A stretch of 64,000 nucleotides of DNA from DP-20 sp964539925 (GTDB lineage: Bacteria; Desulfobacterota; Binatia; UBA9968): positions 19,848-83,847 of the forward strand of contig CAZILB010000001.1 of assembly GCA_964539925.1 (NCBI GenBank). Reading direction: 5' to 3'. Below the pieces are notes generated by a model that saw nothing but the letters and a program-made list of their open reading frames with translations, was not told the origin of the DNA and did not search any database. The first letter of the stretch is position 1; every line of letters begins with the position of its first letter. Positions 17,868 to 29,337 of this stretch are shown in pieces. Both the position numbers and the translations under genes were made by a program.

Positions 17868-18776
17868 TCAATAATTCTTATCTCCGGCGTTTAGCCGCAG
17901 CAGGCCCTTCTGATAGAAAAGTTCAAGCGTCTCCGAAAGGTCCCCCTGGCGCGCGCCGTCGTCCGATGCCCGCCCGGTGTCGAGGGCGGCGATCGCTTCC
18001 AACACTTTTTGCGCCGCCGGCGCCATGAAGGATTCCAAACCGTTGTGGTTAAAGGTTCTCTTGAGCTCATCCATCTCCTCAGCCCGCCGGCCGGCGTGAA
18101 TGCGCAAACCGATGATGCTTGACGAGACTTTATCGAGCAGACCAGGAAAGCTTTCTTCGTACTGCGCCCGCACTTCTTCGAGCAAGCCGAAACGGCGCGC
18201 GCCCATCAAAAGCTCGCAAAACAGGCCCTGCAATCCCTTGGTGAGCCCGGCGTATACCACTTTGAACGCCGAGGCCTGATTGGTATTCGGGCCGAGCACT
18301 TTGATCGGAATCTTGAAAGATTCCAACGCTTGCATGCGCGCGGCATCGGCACCGGAAACGTAGACGATCGTCCCCTTGCCCATCCTGGACGCCGAGCCGA
18401 TGATGCAGCCATCGATGAAATTTACCCGCGCCGCCGCTAATGTTTTGGCAATCTCGTCGGCCGTCATCGGCGAGATCGCGTTGGCGTCGAGAAACAAAAG
18501 ATCCTTTCGTCCTGTTTTGGCCGCGGCTTGCGCCACTTTGGCCGCCACCCGCGTCGCCGCCGAAGGCACGACGATGGAAACGATCAACTCCGCTTCTTCG
18601 ACCAATTCCTCCATCGAGGCCATGGATTTCGCGCCGGCGTTTTCGCCGCGCTTGCGGCTGACCTCGCCGCGGTCCTTATCGTAGGTTAAGACATCCACAC
18701 CGTGGCTCTTGAGCAATTTGGCCCAGTGAAAGCCCATCTCGCCGATACTCATGATACCGATTTTTTGAAACGCCAT
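17868..18776 (-). CDS. NAD(P)-dependent beta-hydroxyacid dehydrogenase-like, DUF1932 C-terminus
   Basis: 302 residues. The N-terminal Rossmann domain begins KIGIMSIGEMG, the GxGxMG motif of the 6-phosphogluconate/3-hydroxyisobutyrate dehydrogenase superfamily with Ser-Ile before the last glycines. The LFLDANAISP and FIDGCIIG segments follow. The C-terminal part (KVVYAGLTKGLQGLFCELLMGARRFG) fits DUF1932. The ATG at 18776 has GGAGAC close upstream. Likely the first gene of a three-gene run with the ThDP enzyme and the SirB1-like gene. The actual substrate is unknown. Confidence 0.8.
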   Translation of the reverse strand: MAFQKIGIMSIGEMGFHWAKLLKSHGVDVLTYDKDRGEVSRKRGENAGAKSMASMEELVEEAELIVSIVVPSAATRVAAKVAQAAAKTGRKDLLFLDANAISPMTADEIAKTLAAARVNFIDGCIIGSASRMGKGTIVYVSGADAARMQALESFKIPIKVLGPNTNQASAFKVVYAGLTKGLQGLFCELLMGARRFGLLEEVRAQYEESFPGLLDKVSSSIIGLRIHAGRRAEEMDELKRTFNHNGLESFMAPAAQKVLEAIAALDTGRASDDGARQGDLSETLELFYQKGLLRLNAGDKNY

Positions 18777-18985
18777 GGAAGTCTCCTTATTTCAAGATTT
18801 CACCGCGAACAGGTCTCTTACCGAGGCCCTCTATGACATAACCGGCCGAAGATTTAAAGCGGGGCCGTCAACCGGCCGATTCGGCCGCCGTAATCTTGCA
18901 ACCGCGGCGCGAACTGTTATTTCTATTCGGGCGCGATGCAACGCAGTTTCCGCGCCACATCAATTTGACCTGAAGGGAATCGTGG

Positions 18986-20341
18986 ATGGAAGCCATCGTC
19001 AGGAGCGAAGTTGAAAAGTTCATGCAAGGGCTGATCCGGCGAAACCCCGGCGAGCTCGAGTTTCATCAGGCGGTGCGCGAGGTCGTCGAATCGCTGATGG
19101 CGTTTGTTCTCGAGCACCGACGTTATTACGAGGCCCGCATATTGGAGCGGCTTACGGAACCCGATCGAACCGTTATTTTCCGCGTCGACTGGGAGGACGA
19201 CCAGGGAAATATTCGGTCAAACCGGGCCTGGCGCAGCCAGTTCAATAATGCCATCGGTCCCTACAAAGGCGGTCTGCGCTTTCATCCCAGCGTCAATCTG
19301 TCGGTGCTAAAATTTCTCGGCTTCGAGCAGATCTTTAAAAACTCGCTGACCGGTTTACCGATGGGCGGCGCCAAGGGCGGATCGAACTTCGACCCAAAAG
19401 GTAAAAGCGATCGCGAGGTGATGCGATTTTGCCAGTCGATGATGACCGAGCTGTTTCGTCATATCGGCGAAGACACCGATGTGCCTGCCGGCGATATCGG
19501 CGTCGGCGCCCGCGAGATTGGCTACCTATTCGGACAATTCAAGCGCCTGGCCAATCGGGTCACCGGTACCTTGACCGGCAAAGGTCTCGACTTCGGCGGC
19601 AGTTTAATCCGCACCGAAGCCACGGGCTACGGCTGCGTTTATTTTTGCGAAAACATGCTCAGCCATCGCGGTGATTCCCTCGAGGGAAAAAGCTGTGCGA
19701 TTTCCGGTTCCGGCAACGTCGCCATCTATTGCGCCGAAAAAGCTCTTCAATGCGGCGCCAGGGTGCTCACCCTGAGCGACTCCGATGGAACCATCCACGA
19801 CCCGGACGGCATCAACGAGGGCAAGCTCGCCTTCATCAAGGAGTTGAAAGAGGTCCGCCGCGGCCGCATCGCCGAATACGCCGCGCAATACCGCTTCGCT
19901 CGTTACTATGACGGTAAGCGGCCCTGGGCTGTTCCCTGCGACGCCGCTTTCCCTTGCGCTACGGAAAATGAAATCAATCTCGAGGACGCCAAACGGCTCG
20001 TAGCCAACGGCGTCAAAGTCGTCAGCGAAGGCGCCAACATGCCCACCGACCTTGACGCCACGCACTACTTTCAGGAAAAAGGTGTGCTCTTTGGCCCTGG
20101 AAAAGCGGCCAATGCCGGGGGCGTGGCCGTCTCCGGCCTCGAACAAAGCCAGAACGCGCAGCGCCTCAGCTGGTCAAGAATGGAAGTCGACGAGCGACTT
20201 CAACAGATCATGCAGGAGATCCACGGCAAATGCCTGCGGTACGGCGGCACCGGCAACGGCACCGTGGACTACGTCAAAGGCGCCAACATCGGCGGCTTCG
20301 TCAAGGTCGCCGATGCCATGCTCGCCTACGGCATTGCATAA
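18986..20341 (+). CDS. gdhA: NADP-type glutamate dehydrogenase
   Basis: 451 residues, the usual length for the hexameric small GDH. Motifs: NAIGPYKGGLRFHPSV, LPMGGAKGGSNFDPKGKSD with the catalytic Lys, DTDVPAGDIGVGAREIGY, and the nucleotide-binding SGSGNVAIYCAEKA. It makes glutamate from 2-oxoglutarate and ammonia. The ATG at 18986 has AAGGGA 7 bases upstream. A CGGCCG-ATT-CGGCCG hairpin lies at 18873-18887 in the leader region, of unknown role. Confidence 0.95.
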   Translation: MEAIVRSEVEKFMQGLIRRNPGELEFHQAVREVVESLMAFVLEHRRYYEARILERLTEPDRTVIFRVDWEDDQGNIRSNRAWRSQFNNAIGPYKGGLRFHPSVNLSVLKFLGFEQIFKNSLTGLPMGGAKGGSNFDPKGKSDREVMRFCQSMMTELFRHIGEDTDVPAGDIGVGAREIGYLFGQFKRLANRVTGTLTGKGLDFGGSLIRTEATGYGCVYFCENMLSHRGDSLEGKSCAISGSGNVAIYCAEKALQCGARVLTLSDSDGTIHDPDGINEGKLAFIKELKEVRRGRIAEYAAQYRFARYYDGKRPWAVPCDAAFPCATENEINLEDAKRLVANGVKVVSEGANMPTDLDATHYFQEKGVLFGPGKAANAGGVAVSGLEQSQNAQRLSWSRMEVDERLQQIMQEIHGKCLRYGGTGNGTVDYVKGANIGGFVKVADAMLAYGIA

Positions 20342-20686
20342 ATCCGCTTGGCTCCGCGCGCCCCGGTTTCTTACGGCTCGGCTGTTGAATCGAGATTTAA
20401 AAAGTCCTGAACACCCGCGCCAGCCTACGAACGTTCCCCCGTTTCATGTCAACGATGTTCGATGAAATTCAGCGGAAGAATCTTCTCCCGCAGCGGCTCT
20501 CACTCGCATCTGTGCATGATCGGCACATGGCCGACCCCATAATCATTCGTCGCCGCGCGTTCGTGACAAGGGGCGCATCAATTTTACAGTGGATCGACAG
20601 CGTCCAATGGACTTTGAGCGCCCAGCTACGGGACTCGATCGGTGTCGCTACGCCGCACGGAGAGAAAAAATAGATTGCTCTCTGCA
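20342..20686. other. intergenic, no gene seen
   Basis: 345 bases between gdhA and the tRNA. Short open frames on both strands have no recognisable product and no ribosome-binding site. I see no terminator-like stem after gdhA. Confidence 0.5.
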
Positions 20687-20777
20687 TGGTGCCCGGAGCC
20701 GGACTCGAACCGGCACGGACCCTTCCGGGTCCTCGGGATTTTAAGTCCCGTGTGTCTACCAATTCCACCATCCGGGC
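20687..20777 (-). tRNA. tRNA-Leu (anticodon UAA)
   Basis: Read on the minus strand, the acceptor arms GCCCGGA and TCCGGGC pair, and a genomic CCA is present at 20689-20687. The anticodon stem CGGGA/TCCCG encloses the loop CTTAAAA with anticodon TAA. A long variable arm (GGACCCGGAAGGGTCC) and GGTTCGAGTCC T-arm complete a class II leucine tRNA. Close in sequence to E. coli leuZ. Confidence 0.96.
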
Positions 20778-21045
20778 AGAGGTAATTTCAATAACTTGCC
20801 ACGCTGTTGGATTCAAGCGGCAGTCCCCATGTTGCGCTCGTCCCACCCGCCGTTTGCGCATCACTGCCGTTGACATTACGCGCGCGTTGGTGCGCGCTCT
20901 GGAGTCGCTGAGATTTCCAGCGTCGAAACGATTGTGAAGAAATGATAGAAATAGCTACACCCCGCTCACAAAGCACTTCATGACTGGATGAGTTTGCCAG
21001 AGATGGAAGTCTGTAACCATACCCCATAAAGGAGCATGCACAGCT

Positions 21046-24675
<3,630 letters not shown>

Positions 24676-24683
24676 GAGGAGCC

Positions 24684-25679
24684 ATGGATCTCAGCACAAA
24701 TTATCTCGGAATCAGATTGCCGCACCCCCTAGTCCCGGGCGCGTCACCGCTGAGCGACGATCTCGATACCGTTAAGCAGCTCGAGGACGCGGGTGCCGCC
24801 GCGATCGTTTTACGCTCGCTTTTCGAGGAGCAGATCAGCCGCGAACAGGAAGCGACCCATGATCACTGGGAAAGGCACGACGATGCTTTCGCCGAGGCCA
24901 TAACGTTCTTTCCGAGCCCCGACTCCTTTGTGCTCGGGCCCGACGAGTACCTCAATCACGTGCAGCGCGTGAAGCAGGCCGTGCGCATCCCCGTTATCGG
25001 CTCGCTCAACGGCATGACTCCAGGCGGCTGGCTCTCCTACGCGCGCCTCATCGAGCAAGCCGGCGCGGACGCTCTGGAGCTGAACGTCTACCACGCGCCG
25101 ACCGACTTTGAGAAGAGTGGAAGCGAGGTCGAACGCCAGACCGTCGAGATGGTTCGCGCAGTGAAACATGGATTGAAAATTCCGCTGGCTGTAAAACTTT
25201 CGCCGTTCTTCACCGCCTTCGCCCACTTCGCGCGCCAGCTTGACGGCTCCGGCGCCGACGGTCTGGTGCTGTTCAACCGGTACTACGATCCCGATATCGA
25301 CGTGCACGAGCTGAACGTAATTCGTATTTTACAACTTTCGGACTCTTCCGAACTGCCCTTGCGCCTGCGCGGCATCGCCGCGCTGGCGGGACGCGTCAAG
25401 GCCTCGCTCGCGGTAACCGGCGGGGTTCACACGGCCCTGGACGTTGTCAAATCCACGATGGCGGGGGCGCACATCACGCAGATGGTGTCGGCGCTGCTTC
25501 AGAACGGCCCCGGCCACCTCAAAAAGATCCGCGCCGACCTTGAAGCCTGGATGGAAGAGAACGAATGGTCCTCACTCAACGAGATGCGCGGCAACCTGAG
25601 CCAGGAGCGGATTCCCAACCCCCAGATATACGAGCGCGCCAACTACATGCTGATGCTTCAGACCTGGGAACGCCCGTAA
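24684..25679 (+). CDS. dihydroorotate dehydrogenase-like flavoprotein
   Basis: A 331-residue TIM-barrel protein. MDLSTNYLGIRLPHPLVPGASPLS, ALELNVYHAP, PLAVKLSPFF, GLVLFNRYYDPDID and LAVTGGVHTALDVVKSTMAGA match the DHODH-like proteins that commonly follow nifJ. GGAGG lies 5 bases upstream of the ATG. It is 8 bases after nifJ, so clearly cotranscribed. It lacks some residues of true PyrD, so a role in electron transfer with PFOR rather than pyrimidine synthesis is possible, but this is inference. Confidence 0.85.
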   Translation: MDLSTNYLGIRLPHPLVPGASPLSDDLDTVKQLEDAGAAAIVLRSLFEEQISREQEATHDHWERHDDAFAEAITFFPSPDSFVLGPDEYLNHVQRVKQAVRIPVIGSLNGMTPGGWLSYARLIEQAGADALELNVYHAPTDFEKSGSEVERQTVEMVRAVKHGLKIPLAVKLSPFFTAFAHFARQLDGSGADGLVLFNRYYDPDIDVHELNVIRILQLSDSSELPLRLRGIAALAGRVKASLAVTGGVHTALDVVKSTMAGAHITQMVSALLQNGPGHLKKIRADLEAWMEENEWSSLNEMRGNLSQERIPNPQIYERANYMLMLQTWERP

Positions 25680-25745
25680 GGCGCAGCCACGCCGAATGGG
25701 ATATCGCTCGTCCGAATCGCCGTTGCCGCTTCGGTATTTTACTCC

Positions 25746-26066
25746 TCACTTCGCGACAGCGACAACCAAGGCAAATAGTGCGATTAGAGCTATGCCAGCT
25801 CCCGCCACCAACAAAATCTTAAGGGATTTTTGAACGGTCTGGAGAACCGTCTCGATCAGTTTCAGTTTGTCGTTTATCTCCTTGTTAACCGTGGCCTGCA
25901 ACTCTATCGCTTTCTTTAAATCGTCGAGCTGATTCGGATTCCCTGCTCCAGGCTTTCGAATTGTCTCGATGAGATGGCGAACCTTGTCGACGGAATCATT
26001 GACGGCTGGTGTGAGGATTGCCAGCTGCATCAAAAGTTTAGCGATGGATGTGATAGGAAATGTCAT
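25746..26066 (-). CDS. hypothetical small membrane protein with coiled coil
   Basis: 106 residues from the ATG at 26066, which has GGAG 8 bases upstream; a TTG at 26093 lacks a site. The middle (about residues 30-75, LDDLKKAIELQATVNKEIND) is a charged helix. One C-terminal transmembrane segment (ILLVAGAGIALIALFALVVAV) ends three residues before the stop, giving a tail-anchored topology. I recognise no family. It converges with the DHODH-like gene. An 8-bp GC-rich hairpin lies upstream of it at 26126-26145. Confidence 0.6.
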   Translation of the reverse strand: MTFPITSIAKLLMQLAILTPAVNDSVDKVRHLIETIRKPGAGNPNQLDDLKKAIELQATVNKEINDKLKLIETVLQTVQKSLKILLVAGAGIALIALFALVVAVAK

Positions 26067-26342
26067 GACTGATCTCCTGCTGGGTGCGCTCAAAAAGGGG
26101 GAAAGGCTGCTTTTCGTTTCGGTCCGCGCCCGCCGGCGCGGGCGCTATGTGCTCCCGAGTCCGAACTGATTTGCCATGTCCGCTTGCCATTCCGATGGAC
26201 CGAACGGTCGTTGCGATTCAGAGATTCGCCAAGATCTCCGACCAGTACCCCGCTCGTTGCTCGACTCACACCTTCTCGCTATGGTGCGTTTGCTGCCGGA
26301 ATTTAAATACAGTCGTGCTGGTAAGAAGTCCCTTGCTTGGCC

Positions 26343-28196
26343 ATGGTTCTAACGGAAGAACAACGCCTGTTACTTAGGCGCAGTTTTATCATCACTCCAG
26401 CCGTAATCAATTTCGTGTTGATCGGGGGGATCGCCTGGGTGATCCATCGCGGCCGCTCGTCGGTGGCGTTATGGGGAGCCGATGGCATGGGCATCGACAT
26501 CATTTTGACTTCGTTTCTGCTCCCGTTTCTCACTTGTTTAATCGTCATGCCCATCGTATGGCGACTGTTCGAGCAAGGGGACCAATCCGCTGTCAGCTGG
26601 ACGCGTTTTGATTTTTGGTGGTTGGCCTGGTTGCCACAAGGAAAATGGGCGCGGGCGGTAGAGATCGGGGCGGCAACGGCGCTTGGCGGTAGCGCTATAT
26701 TGCTAAGTGGCTTAGACCTGCTAAAGATCGAAAACCTTAGCCCAAATGGGGCCGTCGTTCTCAAAGCCAGCTACGGTGCGGTACTCGCCGGACTGGTTAC
26801 CCCGTTGCTGGCCCTAGCCTCACTGGCTGATGTTAGCCGGTACTTAAGAGAAACGCCAGGGAAAGCCACCGAAGCAATCCCCATTGCCCAACTACCCCCT
26901 GGTTCCCAGAAGAGCCACCTGCAAATGATGAAAACCGATATGATCGGTTATATAGAACATATCGCGCCACAGGGCAATCTTTTGCGCATCCCCTTGTTCG
27001 GCCCGATTTATGGATACTTTATCAACGAACCTGAACTCATACAGGAAGTTTTGGCCAAACAGGCCAATGCTTTTGAGAAGCCCTTCAACATCAAATATAC
27101 GGCCAAGGGCATGCGAATTGATAATCTCTTTACCGCCGATGGCGAGCTGTGGCAGGCGCTGCGTAAGGTCATGCAGCCTGCGTTCCACGCACGCCGCATC
27201 GATAATTATGCCCAGATCATGATTGATTACAGCCGACAGAAGATTTCCGCTTGGCGCGACGGGCAGCGCATCGATGTTCCAGCCGAGATGATGGACCTGA
27301 CGCTGGGGATTACCACGCGGGCTCTCTTTGGCAAAGACATGCGGGGTGACGATGCGGCGCGGGCCATAGTCCGGTTCATCGAACTCTTTTACAACCGTAT
27401 CTCAGGCTTACCCGTCCCGGCATGGTTGCCCACAAAGGTTAATCGCGAGATGAGACGGCAAATCGCCATTATCGAAGCCTGGTTAAGCCCCATGATTGCA
27501 GAGCGCAAGGCCGAGAGCCGTTCTTATGGCGATGTGCTCTCCATGCTGATCGAAGCACAGAAATCAGACAGTACCGGCTTGCTTACGGACCGCCAGGTGC
27601 GCACAGAAATCATGAATCTCTTTGCAGCCGGTTATGAGGTTGTGGCCCACACGTTAGCGTTCACCCTTTACCTCGTTTCAAAAAATCCAGCGGTTAACGA
27701 CCGCATGCAAACCGAGTTGGACTTGGTTTTCGGCCGCGAGCCAATCTCGTTGGATGGCGTGGGACAGCTCAAATATTTGGAGATGGTCCTCAAGGAATCG
27801 ATGCGCTTGTTACCAGTAACCACGGTTGTGTCACGGCAAACGGCTGCCAAAGCGGAACTGAAAGGCTACACCTTACCCAAAAGACGCCTGGTTCTTTTGT
27901 CGCCGTGGGTGTTACAGCGAAATGAAGCTTATTTTCCTGAACCACTTACTTTCCAACCGGAACGTTTTGATCCCGAAAATGGCCAGGAAATCAAGAAATA
28001 CGCTTACTTGCCGTTTTCCACCGGACCGCGTATCTGCATCGGCAATGCCTTTGCGATGATGCAAATGAAGATCAATCTGGCGACGATTTGGCAGCGATAT
28101 CGTCTTACCCATGCACCAGACCATACGTTTGAGCCGTTTTATGCCTTCAACACGCGACCTAAAAACGGTCTGCCGATGATCGTGCATCAACGATAA
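26343..28196 (+). CDS. cytochrome P450 fused to an N-terminal four-helix membrane domain
   Basis: 617 residues from the ATG at 26343. Residues 1-165 hold four hydrophobic segments (about 16-36, 52-76, 106-124 and 140-163), beginning MVLTEEQRLLLRRSF, somewhat like small DUF2798-type membrane proteins. The P450 begins near residue 185. Heme motif PFSTGPRICIG has Cys565; the ExxR pair is E485/R488. The I-helix reads AGYEVVAHT, so the usual Thr after the acid is Val433. Typical bacterial P450s are soluble and about 400-450 residues long. No ferredoxin or reductase is nearby. Base composition is visibly less GC-rich than neighbouring genes, suggesting acquisition. Substrate unknown. Confidence 0.85.
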   Translation: MVLTEEQRLLLRRSFIITPAVINFVLIGGIAWVIHRGRSSVALWGADGMGIDIILTSFLLPFLTCLIVMPIVWRLFEQGDQSAVSWTRFDFWWLAWLPQGKWARAVEIGAATALGGSAILLSGLDLLKIENLSPNGAVVLKASYGAVLAGLVTPLLALASLADVSRYLRETPGKATEAIPIAQLPPGSQKSHLQMMKTDMIGYIEHIAPQGNLLRIPLFGPIYGYFINEPELIQEVLAKQANAFEKPFNIKYTAKGMRIDNLFTADGELWQALRKVMQPAFHARRIDNYAQIMIDYSRQKISAWRDGQRIDVPAEMMDLTLGITTRALFGKDMRGDDAARAIVRFIELFYNRISGLPVPAWLPTKVNREMRRQIAIIEAWLSPMIAERKAESRSYGDVLSMLIEAQKSDSTGLLTDRQVRTEIMNLFAAGYEVVAHTLAFTLYLVSKNPAVNDRMQTELDLVFGREPISLDGVGQLKYLEMVLKESMRLLPVTTVVSRQTAAKAELKGYTLPKRRLVLLSPWVLQRNEAYFPEPLTFQPERFDPENGQEIKKYAYLPFSTGPRICIGNAFAMMQMKINLATIWQRYRLTHAPDHTFEPFYAFNTRPKNGLPMIVHQR

Positions 28197-28516
28197 CCGG
28201 CTTTCAGGATTTCAGGACCCGGCCTTTCAGTTCATTGAACACGTCGATTGGCTCCTGCGTTCGCTGTGGACGTGGTTTTTGCTGATCAGTCGAACCACTA
28301 AATTCCTCGTAGCCCCTTCGCTACGCAGGCGTACGAAGAGGGTTGGATCAGCGCCGACGGGGCTATCAGTCTATGACCCGCCGGGACAGAGCAAAGCGCA
28401 AGGGAATGCTATTCGCATCGAAGGGGCGGCTGGCTTGGCGTGGCGCCGAAAGTTTGGTGGCGAAGTCAGTAAATTAACCGGACAGGGCCACCACTGACAT
28501 ATCAAACAACCAACGC
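28197..28516. other. intergenic after P450
   Basis: 320 bases with no convincing gene. A plus-strand open frame at 28279-28497 shows no family, no start signal and Arg/Gly-rich shadow-like composition. A small hairpin CGTAGC-CCCTTC-GCTACG lies at 28308-28325. Confidence 0.45.
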
Positions 28517-28699
28517 CTAGCGCGTCGATTGGCGGGTTCGATGGACCTCGATTTCGTTGCGCGCCGCGCTTTCTATGAGCAACTTGCTCCGCAAATCCGC
28601 CGTCCTCAAAGCTTCTTCGAGTTTATGCTTCCTTTCGTTTACTTCGATCATCTCTCTTAAAAGCCTCGCTTGGAGTTCCCTGTCAGGCACTGTCTGCAT
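28517..28699 (-). CDS. hypothetical 60-residue charged helical protein
   Basis: The product is almost entirely predicted helix with alternating charge (QARLLREMIEVNERKHKLEE, then ALRTADLRSKLLIESAARN) and no Cys. The ATG at 28699 is preceded by AGGAGG 7 bases upstream, which is the main reason to accept it as real. Its upstream region has the inverted repeat at 28783-28817. No family recognised. Confidence 0.5.
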   Translation of the reverse strand: MQTVPDRELQARLLREMIEVNERKHKLEEALRTADLRSKLLIESAARNEIEVHRTRQSTR

Positions 28700-29121
28700 A
28701 TAGCCCCTCCTGTCGGACAGTGACCCTGCTTAAGCAATAAGCAGTCCATCGGGTAAGGCCTGGAATTCTCGACAATTTTGTGTGACAAGTGACTGTCAAC
28801 GGACTGTCTACTTGTCAATCCGCGACAGGACTGACATAGACCAGGCCGGTGGGCATATACCGTGGCTGAGCGTCACCGAGCCTCACCAGTCATCACCGGG
28901 TCGCCCACGCTAAGCCTCAACGGCTTCACCGTTTTTCGCCGGCAGCGCCGGCTAAGCCTCTAAACGACGCCCGTATCGTAAACTTACATCAAGGAATTAA
29001 CCCTAAACCGACAATAATCCAGCGCCCGAATTGGCTTTTTGCATCTGAGAACCGGCGTATTTTTGTGGTCTGAATGTTTCACGATCGGTGACCTTTTGGT
29101 GGCGACGGAATAACATTTGCG
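28700..29121. other. gene-free, repeat-rich stretch up to the assembly gap
   Basis: No open frame of note. It contains the inverted repeat at 28783-28817, several imperfect CACC-rich steps near 28870-28910, a short AAGCC/GGCTT hairpin followed by Ts near 28913-28936 and GCCGGC repeats near 28940-28953. Low-complexity structure may be why the assembly broke here. Confidence 0.5.
28783..28817. repeat. inverted repeat TGACAAGT-N19-ACTTGTCA with internal direct repeats
   Basis: Perfect 8-bp arms at 28783-28790 and 28810-28817. The spacer holds GACTGTC twice (28791-28797 and 28802-28808), and related GACAGT/CTGTC strings occur at 28685-28725. It lies about 85 bases upstream of the small minus-strand gene, so it could be an operator; this is inference. 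Confidence 0.55.
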
Positions 29122-29221
29122 NNNNNNNNNNNNNNNNNNNNNNNNNNNNNNNNNNNNNNNNNNNNNNNNNNNNNNNNNNNNNNNNNNNNNNNNNNNNNNN
29201 NNNNNNNNNNNNNNNNNNNNN
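29122..29221. other. assembly gap, 100 N
   Basis: Exactly 100 undetermined bases, the customary placeholder for a scaffold join of unknown length. Real sequence may be missing, and the neighbourhood on the two sides should not be taken as proven contiguous. Confidence 0.97.
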
Positions 29222-29290
29222 AAGCGTCGGTTAAAGCGGTCTGTAAGAGTTGACTTTTCAGATCGTTCGCACAAATTTTTTCGGGGAAAT

Positions 29291-29320
29291 GCGAGGGCCT
29301 CTTCGACGAGAGGCCCTCGC
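29291..29320 (-). terminator. hairpin downstream of hppA
   Basis: A perfect 11-bp GC-rich stem (29291-29301 with 29310-29320) with an 8-base loop, 18 bases beyond the hppA stop. On the minus strand it is followed by ATTTCCCC, so the T tract is weak. Terminator or mRNA-stabilising stem. Confidence 0.7.
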
Positions 29321-29337
29321 TGAAGATAAAAACTCGA

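Noticed and set aside
20870..20897. TTGACA followed by GCGCGC hairpin as promoter or operator of nifJ
   Set aside because: No -10 element at the right distance, and it lies about 150 bases upstream of nifJ; the palindrome is short and GC-only.
26126..26145. GC-rich 8-bp hairpin as terminator
   Set aside because: No T run on either strand and no gene ending next to it.
28279..28497. 72-codon plus-strand frame after P450
   Set aside because: No start signal, no family, composition like noncoding sequence.
29117..29323. Open frames running through the N block
   Set aside because: They consist mostly of undetermined residues and are artefacts of the gap.
25746..29337. Whole P450 region as a mobile island
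   Set aside because: No transposase, integrase, att-like repeats or tRNA border is seen; the lower GC is suggestive only.
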